This document shows, piece after piece, positions 47,662-58,763 of a DNA stretch of 64,000 bases. A model generated the notes under the pieces. The model saw only the letters and a program-made list of their open reading frames with translations. It did not search any database and was not told the origin of the DNA. Position 1 is the stretch's first letter, and the number at the start of each line of letters is the position of its first letter. The DNA is taken from assembly GCA_905147135.1 (NCBI GenBank), contig LR990044.1, positions 14,822,122 through 14,886,121 on the forward strand, given 5' to 3'. A program made the position numbers and the translations under genes. The DNA comes from Blastobasis lacticolella (Eukaryota; Arthropoda; Insecta; Lepidoptera; Blastobasidae).

Positions 47662-49273
47662 AATTATATAAGGCGAATCTTGCTAGTAAAAACATCGCTA
47701 GTGACCTAACTGGCCTAATTTTTTGTTATTTTACACTGGCTCAAGTGTGCCGTATTTTTTGTTGATAGCTCTACAGAGTATACTTACCTACTTACATTGC
47801 TCATTGTCAGTTTAGTAACTAAAGTAAGGCCGTAATATAGGGTTCAGGTATTTAAAATTAATATTATATTAGCTATATCCGTCTAAATGAATACAATTGC
47901 CTTGTAATCTGTATCTGTGTTCCGGTTTAAAGTATCTACCTTAAGGTAAAGGACAGACTCCAGTCGGTGTAACCACGTGTGACACAGTGCCTGCGAGACT
48001 GCGCGTGCGATTCTGCCAAAATAAAAGTGATGCGAATTAAGCGCCTGATTTTTCTAAGTAATTAAAAGTTTATTAAGGTAGATTACGGAATAATTTATTA
48101 AATATATTGTGTGTGGCTAGATATATCACTCTGATGCCATTAGGTAGACGATAACTTCCGTCTTATTTGGCGACGATGGGATTTCCGTACTATTCTACCT
48201 ATGCCTAAGTTGTTTACTAAGGAAGATCGAAGGCTGGCCATTAGGGGTTTTCCTCCTGAGCTTCCTTGTTGGCGATGTTGATAATATCCCATTGTCACAT
48301 TGTCTACAAAGCTAATTTATTTGAAATGCATATCTACTGTCTGACACTCCATTGTATGGATCGTGAATACATACGGTGATAGTTACCGCTAGCTCTCAGC
48401 GAGGCAGTTAGATAGAAGATCACCAGAAAAATAGAGTATGAGTAGTACGTATACGTTACAAAACAGTTATCGAGACCCTTACAAGTGAACCAGGCACTTT
48501 GAATGGTACTATAAATAGATTTCAAGTATCTCATTGACGACGCTCTGCCCCGCGGGTGGCCATCATACTCTTTTGATCTTCACTGTTATGTTGTAAATAA
48601 ATAATATTAATAATCACGCATTATAACCGATTTGTTTATTCCCCCTCGCGGCTTTTACATTCTCTTGAATACAGACTAATGATTCAATCGAAACACGAAT
48701 ATATTACCAACGACGGTATTCATTTTTCGATATTTATTCAAATTTTACGACTCATCAACGAATTTGGACAACGAAATGGCTTTAGCAATAGAAAACAAAT
48801 GGGGCATTCGGATTAATTGAATCCGAATTTGGAAAGATAAATCAATGTCATCGCAGGATTTTAGGTATTCGCGCCTCACCACAAATTCGCTGGTTTAATT
48901 TTAAAAGTCTAGCTAGCTAGGTAGAAGGTAGATAGGTATGCGGTTGGTTGAAATGAATAAATGAATAAAATCAAACAAAAACATGGGTGTAGCATACGTG
49001 TCATATTAAATATTCAATTTCAAAGAAACAATATGATATATTACATATTCAAATGTGAGCGACCATTCACTTAATACGTATGCGAATTTTATACTGACCA
49101 ACAAACTATTGACTATTGACCTACTTTTTCAGGTTATTTAGTTACTAGTGGTTCTGGGTATAGCCTTCGTCTCGGGAAATCGCTGTTTGACACGCGAAAT
49201 CACAAAACGGTATACAAACATAATGTCCCAAACATATAGGTACACAGTAGGCATGTACTTAGTTACTTAATTG

Positions 49274-49385
49274 CCATTTTCACTAAACTTCGGAATCGGC
49301 TAAGTTCTTATCTCAATTTGGACGTTGCTGATTGGCTAACTAGTTAAGACGGAATTTAGACGATTCCTTAGTTTAGTGAAAACGG
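49274..49385. mobile_element. 112-bp inverted-repeat element
   Basis: Ends CCATTTTCACTAAACT and, in reverse, CCGTTTTCACTAAACT; 22 of the outer 25 bp match. No coding capacity. Confidence 0.65.
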
Positions 49386-50479
49386 ATGTAAGTAATTTAA
49401 GGGTCTTCTATATACGTAGGTGCCTATATCAATTACTAAAACAGTCCATCTGATGATTATTGATCTTAAGTTACCCTCTCTACATCCTTTTCCTAAAATA
49501 ATTACGTTAGTATAGATAGATATTCTGTGGAATAAGTAGATGCGTATCTTCATGTAACTAATACTAAGAGTCATTTTTGTATAGCTCTATAATAGAGTAA
49601 GTACTTACAATATTGTTTATGTTTGTTAATATCCAATACTGGATAGGTTTCAAAGTAAAACATTAAGGTCTATGCTCGACATACCGTACTTCATCAGCAA
49701 CAAGTACATTCATATGGATCTAGGGATAAAAACGGTGAAACAGGAAATAGCCACATATAGTAAAAAATACCAAGGCAGATTATCAAGCCATGTCAACGAG
49801 TTAGCATATAATTTGAAGGGCATGGGAAGTGTCCACCATCAGTGCCTGAAAAGACACAGTATACCCTCTCTATCGGAGAGATTCTGAATAAACAAAGACA
49901 CTAAGGAGGGAAGAGGTCATTGGATTCTCTGACTGAAATAAGAGGAAAACAATTTAATAACCAGAGAAGTGGCCTATTGTTGATGCAACAGATTGCCATG
50001 TAACAAAGAAAAAAATATATATATATATCCAATAAATTATATACCTCAGTACCGTACAGTAAGTTGCGTTGAAGATCATAACGGTTCATAGTAAAGTAAT
50101 CTTTAGTCTTTAAAATTACAATAAACTAGCCATTACTTTGTTGAGTAGGTAACTGCGGTCACTGTTGCTCTTATCATCTGCGACTTATACAGTTCTTTTT
50201 ACTATTCTTACGATGCGACTCATACAGTCATTTTTCATAATGTGTGACAAATACTACATAAAGATATATTGTCAGTGTCGATATTCAACTAAAGCACGTA
50301 TTTGTACAAGTATGGTGATTCAGCTTGAAGTTTTATAACGTTTTCTATACAAGTTAACAACAGCACGCTTCAACCAAATCATTTGAAAGGCAGCGCCTAT
50401 GTTAGATAGTAAATACTAACTATACGCAAACGATATTTTAACATATATTTTTAATGAACTTTTTCGGCCACAATGGGTG

Positions 50480-50707
50480 CCACTGCCAACTTGAGGGGGG
50501 GGCCCTATTAGTGTGGCCCGATCATTGTTCTGTGCTACTAACCCTCCGTTGTCGGACTATACATACACGTCTGTCGGTTACAGCTTAACCCTAATAGGCC
50601 TCGACTCCCCGGGCGTTCTGGGGCCCGCGGGTCTACGGGCGCCGGTGACCACTCACCGTCAGGGGCCCGTTTGCCCCTTTCTCTCCGTCTAGCTAGTATA
50701 AAAAATA
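50480..50707 (+). mobile_element. LINE 3' tail, GC-rich type
   Basis: CTCGACTCCCCGGGCGTTCT, then GGTGACCACTCACCGTCAGG and GGCCCGTTTGCCCC with a TATAAAAAA end. This is a sense LINE tail related in layout to the one at 563-745. Confidence 0.55.
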
Positions 50708-51395
50708 GGCTCTAGATAGATGTTGCTACCTACCTATGTGTGTTACGGGTTACTGTCACGGGTTACGGCTTGCCTGTTCGTCTACCTACCGTATCGCATA
50801 AAAAACCAAAAAATATGTCATCCCAAGATGGCCGCCTGAATACCCAATGAAAGAATGAATGAAAACATTTTATTGCGTATGTATGATTTGCCCTTTTTGC
50901 TGAAGACGATTTACTTAAAATGAATGGATGGGTCTACTGAGGACATCCTCCTAGGAGGACGTAATGTGATCACCTGGATGGCGTTTTAAAATATCGATAC
51001 AAGTATCTATCATATTACTTCAAAACTAATTTAATTTCCAAGTCGCTTAATGCCTAGTCTTACTTTAATACGTATTTGTTAGTGCACAATACACCTTCGA
51101 TATTTCTCTCTCCCTCTCTCTCTCATTAGATGAATGGCATACCATAAGAATGTGCGTAGGTGTCTCCTCTTTACAAACCGTCTAAGATACTCACTGGTTA
51201 TTATAATTTTGTTCCGCTTTCTTTTAATACTTATAACATTGGTGGGAATCGAACACGAGATTGCAGGAAGCCAACAATCTTCCCTTTTTATACTAAAATT
51301 GACCGCCGCACTTCTTAGAACAAATGTACCGACTTAAAATAGCTTTGGTTCGGCTTGTCGATGACTTAGCGTATTGTATTCTACTAGTCGGCCAA

Positions 51396-51545
51396 GTGGC
51401 CCTAGCACAAGTATGTCCGCGACAAAGCTCGCGCCGCGAGAGAGCGTTTGTCTCATTCTCTCAATACTAAGACGAAAGAGATAGCAATACCTATGTCGCG
51501 CTTTTTCTCGCTTATCGCGCGCGAGAGCAACTTGTGCTAGGCCTA
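51396..51545. mobile_element. 150-bp inverted-repeat element, GCGCGAGAG-rich
   Basis: Ends GTGGCCCTAGCACAAGT and, in reverse, GTAGGCCTAGCACAAGT (15 of 17). The inner arms share CGCGAGAGA-type sequence. It abuts an antisense Helitron-like piece. Confidence 0.6.
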
Positions 51546-51645
51546 CTGCGCGCCTTCGTTCGCGTACACCTACTTTACCCCTACCTACCCTTTTTTTCTT
51601 CCGTATAAACCTACCTCTGAAATCACTCTATCTATTGTTAAAAAC
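51546..51645 (-). mobile_element. Helitron-like fragment, antisense
   Basis: CGCCTTCGTTCGCGTACACC to ACTCTATCTATTGTTAAAAA is the reverse of the 3' half of the 5,660-5,882 unit. The CTAGT end is lost at the junction with the inverted-repeat element. Confidence 0.5.
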
Positions 51646-51820
51646 TTGTTTATATTTTTTGTCCCCACATGTCTTGCGGTAAAGGCTGCGCCGTTACATT
51701 GTTCACATTTTTTGTCAATCTTCACTAAGTCTCTTGGCGGGCTTGACGAGTGTAGGTATCAAACATGTCGAACACATCACATTTCGAATTTGGAATTAGT
51801 TGTCAAGTTATTTAGTAACT

Positions 51821-51841
51821 ATCAGATAAGTTGTGCGACAA
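51821..51841 (+). repeat. Left target-site duplication of the retrotransposon
   Basis: A 21-bp sequence containing CAGATAAGTTGTGCGACAA, identical to 56994-57014. Similarity stops exactly on both sides: left flank AACT versus CGG, right flank GATTCC versus CTTAG. Confidence 0.92.
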
Positions 51842-52093
51842 GATTCCTTTTTGGGCAGCCATAGCGAGCGGACGTGCCATCTGGCGCGCATTTACGACCC
51901 CGCTGAGTCAAGTGCCCAAAAAGTTGTCGTTCCCGGTGTGCCCGTGCTTTGCGATTGCAATAGTTTTCACGGTGTGTCCGTTTGCAATATAGAAGCGATA
52001 CCCTAGCCCGGTTTAAGTGTTGTGCGGTGTAGTGGTTTAGTGTTAAGGTGTAGTGTCAGTGACAGTGACCGACGGAGCAGCCCACCTAAGTCT

Positions 52094-52147
52094 GCGCTGC
52101 AGCACCAACAGTGCGCTGCACGCCGCGCTGTAGCACCAACAGAGCGC
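52094..52147 (+). repeat. Direct repeat pair in the retrotransposon 5' UTR
   Basis: Two 23-bp units (52094-52116 and 52125-52147) agree at 21 positions. Each has the dyad GCGCT...AGYGC around GCACCAACAG, so each could fold into a small stem-loop in the RNA. Confidence 0.6.
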
Positions 52148-52918
52148 AGCCGCATCTCCCTGCTGATACCAGCACACTAACACCGCCACGTCACCCGCTA
52201 ACGACACACCTGAGCTCCGAACCCGGTGAGGGCGTTCCTAATAATATTATCACATATCCCCTAAACATATTATGTACCTCAGTTTTCACTAGCATAAGTT
52301 TCAGTACAGTAAATCTTAAATCTCTCTACTGTTAAGGTTATATTTATTCTGGAATACAAACGCACTCTTAAACACAGCATAAAGTACAACCTAAATAAAC
52401 CCAGGCGCTATATAGAGGACATAATATAGATAGGTGTCCCAAATTATCCAACACCGCCCCGAATCGCGACCCATTCGTATTAGGTTCCAGCATCAATAGA
52501 AGTGGAATACCTTTCAGAAAAACCGTACACTCTACCAGCAAGCTCTACCAGTAGTAGCTTGTGTTCTAACCTACTTCTTTTTCAGATTACATGAATATTA
52601 TAAACCGCGAGACAAACTAGCAAAATCAATTTGCTAAATTATTTAAAAAACTTGCGTCCCAAAATAAAGCACAAGTCAATAAGTATCTACTTTGCGACTC
52701 ATAAAAACCGCATACCACTGCCTTAAAGTAGATACCAGGAACTCAACACACTTGCAACTTTCTACCACAAAAAAGAAAGAAACCGACAAAAAAAAGTGAA
52801 GTGTCCAGGCTGCCCACTTAAAAACAATAAGAACACATTTCCACATTGCGCAAGGGAGAACAAAAAAGACAGGACAAAATATTGTGCAACATCTGGCGAA
52901 CAGAAGACGGCAAACAAA

Positions 52919-55900
52919 ATGCAGACTACAACAAGACCCATGACCAAGGATGGCAATTGCCTCTACAGAGCCATCGCGGACCAAATAAATGAAGTTTACT
53001 ACCTGTCCTTTGAACATCAAGCAGTACGTCGCGACTTAGCAACATACGTGTCAGAGAATAGAACAATAGACAGAATACGCCTAGCTCTTTTGAATAATAT
53101 AAAAGATGCCAACGTACAGCAGCAGCAATCCATCGATGGAAAAATAGATCAGTACATACGATCGCAGTTCATGGATGGCTTTTGGGGTGGCGAAGACATA
53201 ATTATAGCGGCCTGCGAGTACTACTTGGTTAACGTGCACGTTCACCTGAATTATACCACCCCGCAGGTCTATACGCCGGCAAACGAACAAGTCTTGACTA
53301 ATATTCATCTACGGTTCCAAAATAATCACTACGATAGCATAGTTATGTCTTCACACGAAGTCTCACAAGGCATAAACAATACCAACGAAAATGAACCCTG
53401 GATGGATAACTCATCATGCAAAACGCTGCAATCGGTAAGCGAACCCCCAACTGAAGAATATCAAGCCGACTCTACGGAACGACGGCTCCTAAGACCGTCA
53501 CCAGAGCAAGCAAAAGAGTCACTACCATGCTCTAACCTACGTTTAGCCACCTGGAATGTACGTGGATGCTCCAAATCACCCGACAAACGTATTATCGATG
53601 GTGAACTCACGCGGCGACAAATAACAATAGCGGGCCTTCAAGAGACACATCTACCAAAAGGTGATTACAAATCGGCCAATTATAACTGGATTTTGGGGGG
53701 GGGAGCCCTCTCAAAAGAAAGAAGAGGTGTAGCCCTGCTCATTAGCAACCGAGTAGCACATGAAATAGTCAGAATCCATCACGTGGACAATAATAGCCTA
53801 GCTGTACGAATCAACATTAGCATACAGGGCCATCTACACCCAATAGAACTACTCATTATAACTAATCACCTACCATCGACAGCAGCAAATCCCCTAGCAA
53901 AAACGGGTGCCTTAATTACGCAGTCGCCAAAACGTACTCAATTACTTATTCTGGGCGACTTTAACGCACACATCGGAAAAGAAGATGTAAAACTTCTAGC
54001 CCAAAAAACGGCTGGTCCAAATTTATACCACCTGAAATCCAATCGAAACGGGGACCTATTGCTGTCGTTTGTACAACAACACAATCTGTGTATAAACAGT
54101 ACCTGGGGACGCCCATCAGCAAAGGTAACATGGAAAGTTGGAAACAGGTGTTCACAAATTGACCACATGATGTCGCGTCGTACCAACACGATCAAACCAT
54201 ATGCGATTAAAGGTGAATGGATCTCTAAAATAAGTACAGACCATAAGCTATTATGGGGAAGCGTTTATATACCCGCCGACCAGCAACAACCTCCAATAAC
54301 AACGTGCAAAATAACAAAAAATTTAAACAGTGAAAATACCTCCCCCTATGACTATAAACGGTTTGACTATAGTTTGCTCCAAGAGAAAGATATAAGAGAT
54401 AAGTTCCAAAACAAGGTAAGTGAAAAACTAGAAACCTTATTCAAACATGCAAACACAAACGAAGATATATCCGGCAAGTGGCAATTACTAAATAACATAC
54501 TTAAACAATCAGCCCAAGAAACACTCCAAATAACAAAAGTAAGATCCCGACAGATGCGGGTCGCATTAGCCGACTTACAGAAAGCGCGTTTTTTGTGTAA
54601 GTTTGAACCGAACAACCCAGATCATAAAAACCAACTGAAAAAGGCGCGAACTACTTATAGGAAAGTCATCGAACAACAAGATATGGAAGACTGCAGGCAG
54701 TTCTTTAGGAACCTAAGTAAGCAACATAGGGCAACACGAATGAAAATTACGTACAAATACCTCAAGAAACACAAAAAAATAACAAACCGAGGTCAAAGTA
54801 AATATTATATCCCCATGTCCAATTGGATTAACGAACTAAACAAAATGAAAGGTCCAACAATCGACACTGTCCCAGAACATAACCCAATACCTGAGACAGA
54901 GTATCCCGATGAAAAAACCATAACAGAAATCATAAATAGCATGAAAAACGGGACAGTTCCAGGGACGGACCAGGTCGTTGTAGAACTGTACAAAGCGGCC
55001 CCAAAAATTTTTATTGAAGAGCTCGCTGGCGTAATGAAACTCGCTTGGCTCAGAAATACAGTTCCGGAAGAATGGCGGCTCACTAGACAAGTTCCTATCC
55101 CAAAGGTTAGAAACCCGAAACAGGTGTCGGATTTCCGGAAGATATCCATATGTAACGTCGGGTATAGAATATATGCCAATTACATTTTAAAAAGAATTGA
55201 CGAAAAAGTCCAATTAGGAAATTATCAGGCGGCCTTCTTACAAGACAGGTCGACCGATGACCATATGTTTACACTCAGGCGCATACTGGATACCAATTGG
55301 AACGCGGGCATCAAAACATACGTCGCAGCACTCGATATTGAAAAAGCATTTGACACTGTCAAGCTTGAGGCACTGCGGGATATACTCCTCACCCGCACCG
55401 GTACTCACCTAACGAATAGGATATTAGAGGCTTGCATGAAGGAAAAAACGCTTATTTCCTGGTGCGGTCACAATACCGACATCATAGATAAAGGAAAAGG
55501 TGTTAAGCAGGGATGCCCACTGTCTCCTAGACTATTCACAATAGTCATGGACGAGGTACTGCGGACACTTGAAGAGGAAGACGAAGAGGTCAGCCTTGAC
55601 CAAGATTTTAAAATCACGCCTCCGCTCATCTTATCTTTTGCCGATGACGTGATTCTTATTGGAATTGACATAACCAAATTGGACAGGACCATATCTAAAA
55701 TGAAAAAACTTCTTGAGAGTGTTGGACTTGTCATAAATGAGTCTAAAACCAAATTGATTATCCGAGATCCAATCAATCCGGCAACTAGCAACCTCAGCAG
55801 CGTATCTCTAGGGGGTGCGATAATCCAACCCACGAGCGAGATAAAATATTTAGGCACGTACCTTACAGCCTCCCACGACAGGCGGAGCTGCATTAAGCAT

Positions 55901-56566
55901 CGGTGCCACAAGGCAGTCATCCATTCCAAAATAGTCAACCCTTTTGTGAAGAACCACGGATTGGAGTGGAAAATCGCCAGATTAATATATAAAATGGTCT
56001 TATGTCCAACCATGACATACGGAATGAACGTAGCATCCCAAACAAAAACCAATCGTTCAAAACTACGGAGGTACGAGAGACACATTTTGGGGAGCATGTT
56101 AAATCTCTGCAGAGACAAACCTCGCAAAAAAATATGGCAAATCTTAGATGGTAAAACTATCACAAAAATAATCAAAGTCCGTAGACTATCGTATTTCGGC
56201 CACATAATAAGACGCGACACACCACATATACTGCACGCAGCCAGAGAATACAGAGAAAACAAACGCAAAGTCGGCCGGCCGATCTTTACATGGGAGGACT
56301 CGCTAGATCAGGACATAGTCAAGTATACCAGAAGATCCAAGGAATCCTGGAAGGAATTAGCACGAAACAGGACCCTGATGAAAAGGGAAGCAGATAAAGT
56401 ATATAAATCACAGGAAACGGATTCCGAATCAGAGCCAGAGAGCCTACAAACCTCCTGCACTGCAAACAAATCCGCAGAAGATGAACAGGATCAACCCGGA
56501 ACAACACTCACTGCAGAGCCAACAGAACACCATAACCGGAGCAGAACCAACCACAGCAGTCTATAG
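52919..56566 (+). CDS. OTU protease - APE endonuclease - reverse transcriptase polyprotein
   Basis: One ORF of 1,215 residues from ATG 52919; the frame is open further up only from GTG 52796. OTU cysteine protease domain about 1-145: KDGNCLYRAIAD with catalytic-type Cys14 and NNHYDS with His137. APE/EEP endonuclease about 207-445: TWNVRG (Asn213), LQETH, GDFNAHIG (Asp347), SQIDH and STDHK (His442). Reverse transcriptase about 650-990: motif A ALDIEKAFDTV (Asp806), motif B KQGCPLSPRLF and catalytic FADD (Asp909/910). The C-terminal region has SYFGHIIRRD and KRKVGRPIFTWEDSL as in RTE elements, then an acidic/Ser-rich tail. No RNase H or retroviral integrase. It probably nicks target DNA and primes reverse transcription there; the OTU part may cleave ubiquitin chains (inference). 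All recognisable active-site residues are present. Confidence 0.92.
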   Translation: MQTTTRPMTKDGNCLYRAIADQINEVYYLSFEHQAVRRDLATYVSENRTIDRIRLALLNNIKDANVQQQQSIDGKIDQYIRSQFMDGFWGGEDIIIAACEYYLVNVHVHLNYTTPQVYTPANEQVLTNIHLRFQNNHYDSIVMSSHEVSQGINNTNENEPWMDNSSCKTLQSVSEPPTEEYQADSTERRLLRPSPEQAKESLPCSNLRLATWNVRGCSKSPDKRIIDGELTRRQITIAGLQETHLPKGDYKSANYNWILGGGALSKERRGVALLISNRVAHEIVRIHHVDNNSLAVRINISIQGHLHPIELLIITNHLPSTAANPLAKTGALITQSPKRTQLLILGDFNAHIGKEDVKLLAQKTAGPNLYHLKSNRNGDLLLSFVQQHNLCINSTWGRPSAKVTWKVGNRCSQIDHMMSRRTNTIKPYAIKGEWISKISTDHKLLWGSVYIPADQQQPPITTCKITKNLNSENTSPYDYKRFDYSLLQEKDIRDKFQNKVSEKLETLFKHANTNEDISGKWQLLNNILKQSAQETLQITKVRSRQMRVALADLQKARFLCKFEPNNPDHKNQLKKARTTYRKVIEQQDMEDCRQFFRNLSKQHRATRMKITYKYLKKHKKITNRGQSKYYIPMSNWINELNKMKGPTIDTVPEHNPIPETEYPDEKTITEIINSMKNGTVPGTDQVVVELYKAAPKIFIEELAGVMKLAWLRNTVPEEWRLTRQVPIPKVRNPKQVSDFRKISICNVGYRIYANYILKRIDEKVQLGNYQAAFLQDRSTDDHMFTLRRILDTNWNAGIKTYVAALDIEKAFDTVKLEALRDILLTRTGTHLTNRILEACMKEKTLISWCGHNTDIIDKGKGVKQGCPLSPRLFTIVMDEVLRTLEEEDEEVSLDQDFKITPPLILSFADDVILIGIDITKLDRTISKMKKLLESVGLVINESKTKLIIRDPINPATSNLSSVSLGGAIIQPTSEIKYLGTYLTASHDRRSCIKHRCHKAVIHSKIVNPFVKNHGLEWKIARLIYKMVLCPTMTYGMNVASQTKTNRSKLRRYERHILGSMLNLCRDKPRKKIWQILDGKTITKIIKVRRLSYFGHIIRRDTPHILHAAREYRENKRKVGRPIFTWEDSLDQDIVKYTRRSKESWKELARNRTLMKREADKVYKSQETDSESEPESLQTSCTANKSAEDEQDQPGTTLTAEPTEHHNRSRTNHSSL

Positions 56567-56993
56567 CATCCATCTTTTATATATTTACACACCAAGTATA
56601 TTATCTATCCTCCCTCACACTGGCTCGATGTATGAATTCTTGTCGGTTCTAATCTAACTCCTGTCGCTCCCATCCTGACTGCGAAAGCCCTACAGTCCCC
56701 TCGCATCTACGTGCGCACTGGTATCTCGGGCTGGAGGTAGCGCAAATCAGCCGGGAACGCGATGTGGTGTCGCTTAAGTCCAACAACTCCCACGTCCGCG
56801 ACGGTATCCGGAGCAAACCAGTTCTTCGGGTGATACCCGTGCCACCCGCTGAACTCGGTTGCTCAAAATACAAGTACAGACGACGGAATCACGGACGTAG
56901 GCGACATCATACCTGGTTCTTTCTGATATGACCTACATACACCCTTGCAGAAGAACTTCTGGCTGGTGTTGTACCTGGAACGGAACGGAACGG

Positions 56994-57014
56994 ATCAGAT
57001 AAGTTGTGCGACAA
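56994..57014 (+). repeat. Right target-site duplication of the retrotransposon
   Basis: Exact copy of 51821-51841, immediately after the GGAAC-type tail. Confidence 0.92.
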
Positions 57015-57187
57015 CTTAGAATGATCAAACATCATATCAATACAATGAAATACAATTCAATGAAACAACAACATGAATGAATAAATAAAAGTTAAGTCTG
57101 ACTGAAAAAAAAAGCCTAAAAAAGTGACTGACACAAGTGCTAGTGAAGTGCACGCATCAGCTTCATGCTGCTAGTGCATCAACAACT

Positions 57188-57208
57188 AATAATAATAATA
57201 ATAATAAT
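57188..57208 (+). repeat. AAT/TAA microsatellite
   Basis: About seven uninterrupted copies of the 3-bp unit. Confidence 0.85.
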
Positions 57209-58532
57209 CTAGGTTACCACTCGAAGACACTACCTAACTCATATAAATGACAAAAGCGCTAGAAATATTTGTAACTATAGACAAGTTTAGTAGATACTTA
57301 CAAATATCTGCGCAATATTTGTAAGTAATCAATATTATTTATAAAATTGCAAGTATTAGTACTGTAAGAAGTAGCAAGTACTTACAACTATTTCTTACAT
57401 TTAGCAAAAATATATTCGAAATGTAGAATACAAAATTCCATCTTGAACCCAGCCAACGAATTAAAGGATCAAGGACATTTAGACCCTTTAGTAATATGAA
57501 AAATACTTTCCCTTGTTGCCTTTTCAAGTAAAGTGGCCACTGGAAGGTTTGAAGACGCTCTCTTGCGACTTATGTAAACGTGAATAACATTTTCCTCTTT
57601 TGTACAACCTTTCGGGAGCCCAGTTCGCAAATTGTTTAAGGAACCGAGGCTCTTTGCCTGAGAAGGTGAGTGCTGATATGAGTGTTTGCGGCTTTTCGGG
57701 CAAATAACAAAGGATTATTTTACCTACTTAGATAGTTTCTTAGTGCTTGGGAAGACCTAGATACAGTCAAAGCTTAGGTGAATAATTTCTCTCAAGTCAG
57801 GCTATCCATCAGGTTGGCTACTTTTTTAGCTGTCGTTTCTGTCGTTCATAGGATGGTAATAAATTATAGTTACTTGCCACAACAATTACATAGATTTCGA
57901 TTGAAGGTTGCTAGGCAGTGTCTTCAATCAGGAATTCAGGTTACAAGCTACTACACTCTGTACTGAGCAAAATTGGTTACCTCGAAAATGGCCGCGCCTA
58001 ATTGGTTGAAACTGTTCTGAATTTGTGTCTTGTATCAGCAAATTCTAAAGTGTTTAGATATTTATTTTAAAATTCAAAATCAGTAGGCTAACGACCAATT
58101 AGCTCTGACAGCATTAGAAACAGCCCGTCCGACAGAATCACACACTTTCGCGCTGATAAATTATGAGTAAACATTAACTCTAATGCCATGCCAACGACCT
58201 CGTATCAAGATGTGTGATGATGCACGGACTTTTGCCCGCAAAAATGCCGCTCAGCGGGATTGGCACCTGCCTCGGTGATATTTCAAGGAGGCAACGGTGC
58301 CTGCGTCTTATAAGGCGGTGCGAGCCAGTTTGCCAATGCCCGTAATACCAGAGTTAATGCCAACGCGAGAGGTGTCTGAACTTGATAAGTCATCTGCTGC
58401 ACTGACATATTATGGTCATTGACTGGTATGCGGTTTCGTAGGAAAAGAGACGTTTGGAAAAGTTGGTTAGAAGCTTGTATTTACCGTCCTAAGCAATGGC
58501 TTGTTGAAGCATCATCATTTTTATTTTAGATC

Positions 58533-58763
58533 CTGGAGCCCTATTTATGAATCGTTCGCTACGATTCGAATGATTTTCAATTTTGATTTTCGACATGAAA
58601 GTTCGATATTTAGATGCATGATGCTGATTTTCCTCATTTATATTTGAGCCGTATTCTTTCACTCTTACTAATGTGATTTAAAAAATAATAATATTTTTAT
58701 GCCGAAAATTAAAATTGAAAACCGTTCGAATCGAAGCGGGCCATTAAAAAATAGAGCCCCTGG
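58533..58763. mobile_element. 231-bp inverted-repeat element
   Basis: The arms of about 58 bp are inverted copies: the left shows GAGCCCTATTT and TTTTCAATTTTGATTTTCG, the right AAATAGAGCCCC and CGAAAATTAAAATTGAAAA. Non-coding and MITE-like. Confidence 0.7.

Larger units (their letters stand above)
34484..51820 (+). other. Putative LPGAT1 intron 1, first part
   Basis: No exon is supported. Recognised content: a CpG-rich block (35.94-36.23 kb), a complete SINE 2 (40.50-40.85 kb), LINE tails (41.28-41.81 and 43.67-43.93 kb), a 257-bp inverted-repeat element (42.36 kb), a 43-bp palindrome (43.28 kb), a Helitron-like pair (47.29-47.66 kb), small inverted-repeat elements (49.27 and 51.40 kb) and a LINE tail (50.48-50.71 kb). 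I recognise nothing in 36.6-40.4 or 44.0-47.2 kb except one repeat segment at 44.85-44.95 kb. Confidence 0.55.
51842..56993 (+). mobile_element. Full-length OTU-endonuclease-RT non-LTR retrotransposon
   Basis: A 5,152-bp element between exact 21-bp direct repeats (51821-51841 and 56994-57014, core CAGATAAGTTGTGCGACAA). Layout: 5' UTR 51842-52918, one ORF 52919-56566, 3' UTR 56567-56993 ending in tandem GGAACGGAACGGAACGG rather than poly(A). A single APE-RT ORF with a short tandem-repeat tail is typical of the RTE clade (established knowledge); the clade call is an inference. Perfect target duplication and an unbroken ORF suggest a recent insertion. It is inserted in sense orientation in the putative LPGAT1 intron. 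Confidence 0.9.

Noticed and set aside
55468..56268. 266-codon open frame on the minus strand
   Set aside because: It lies wholly opposite the reverse transcriptase coding region and resembles no protein; it is an antisense shadow.
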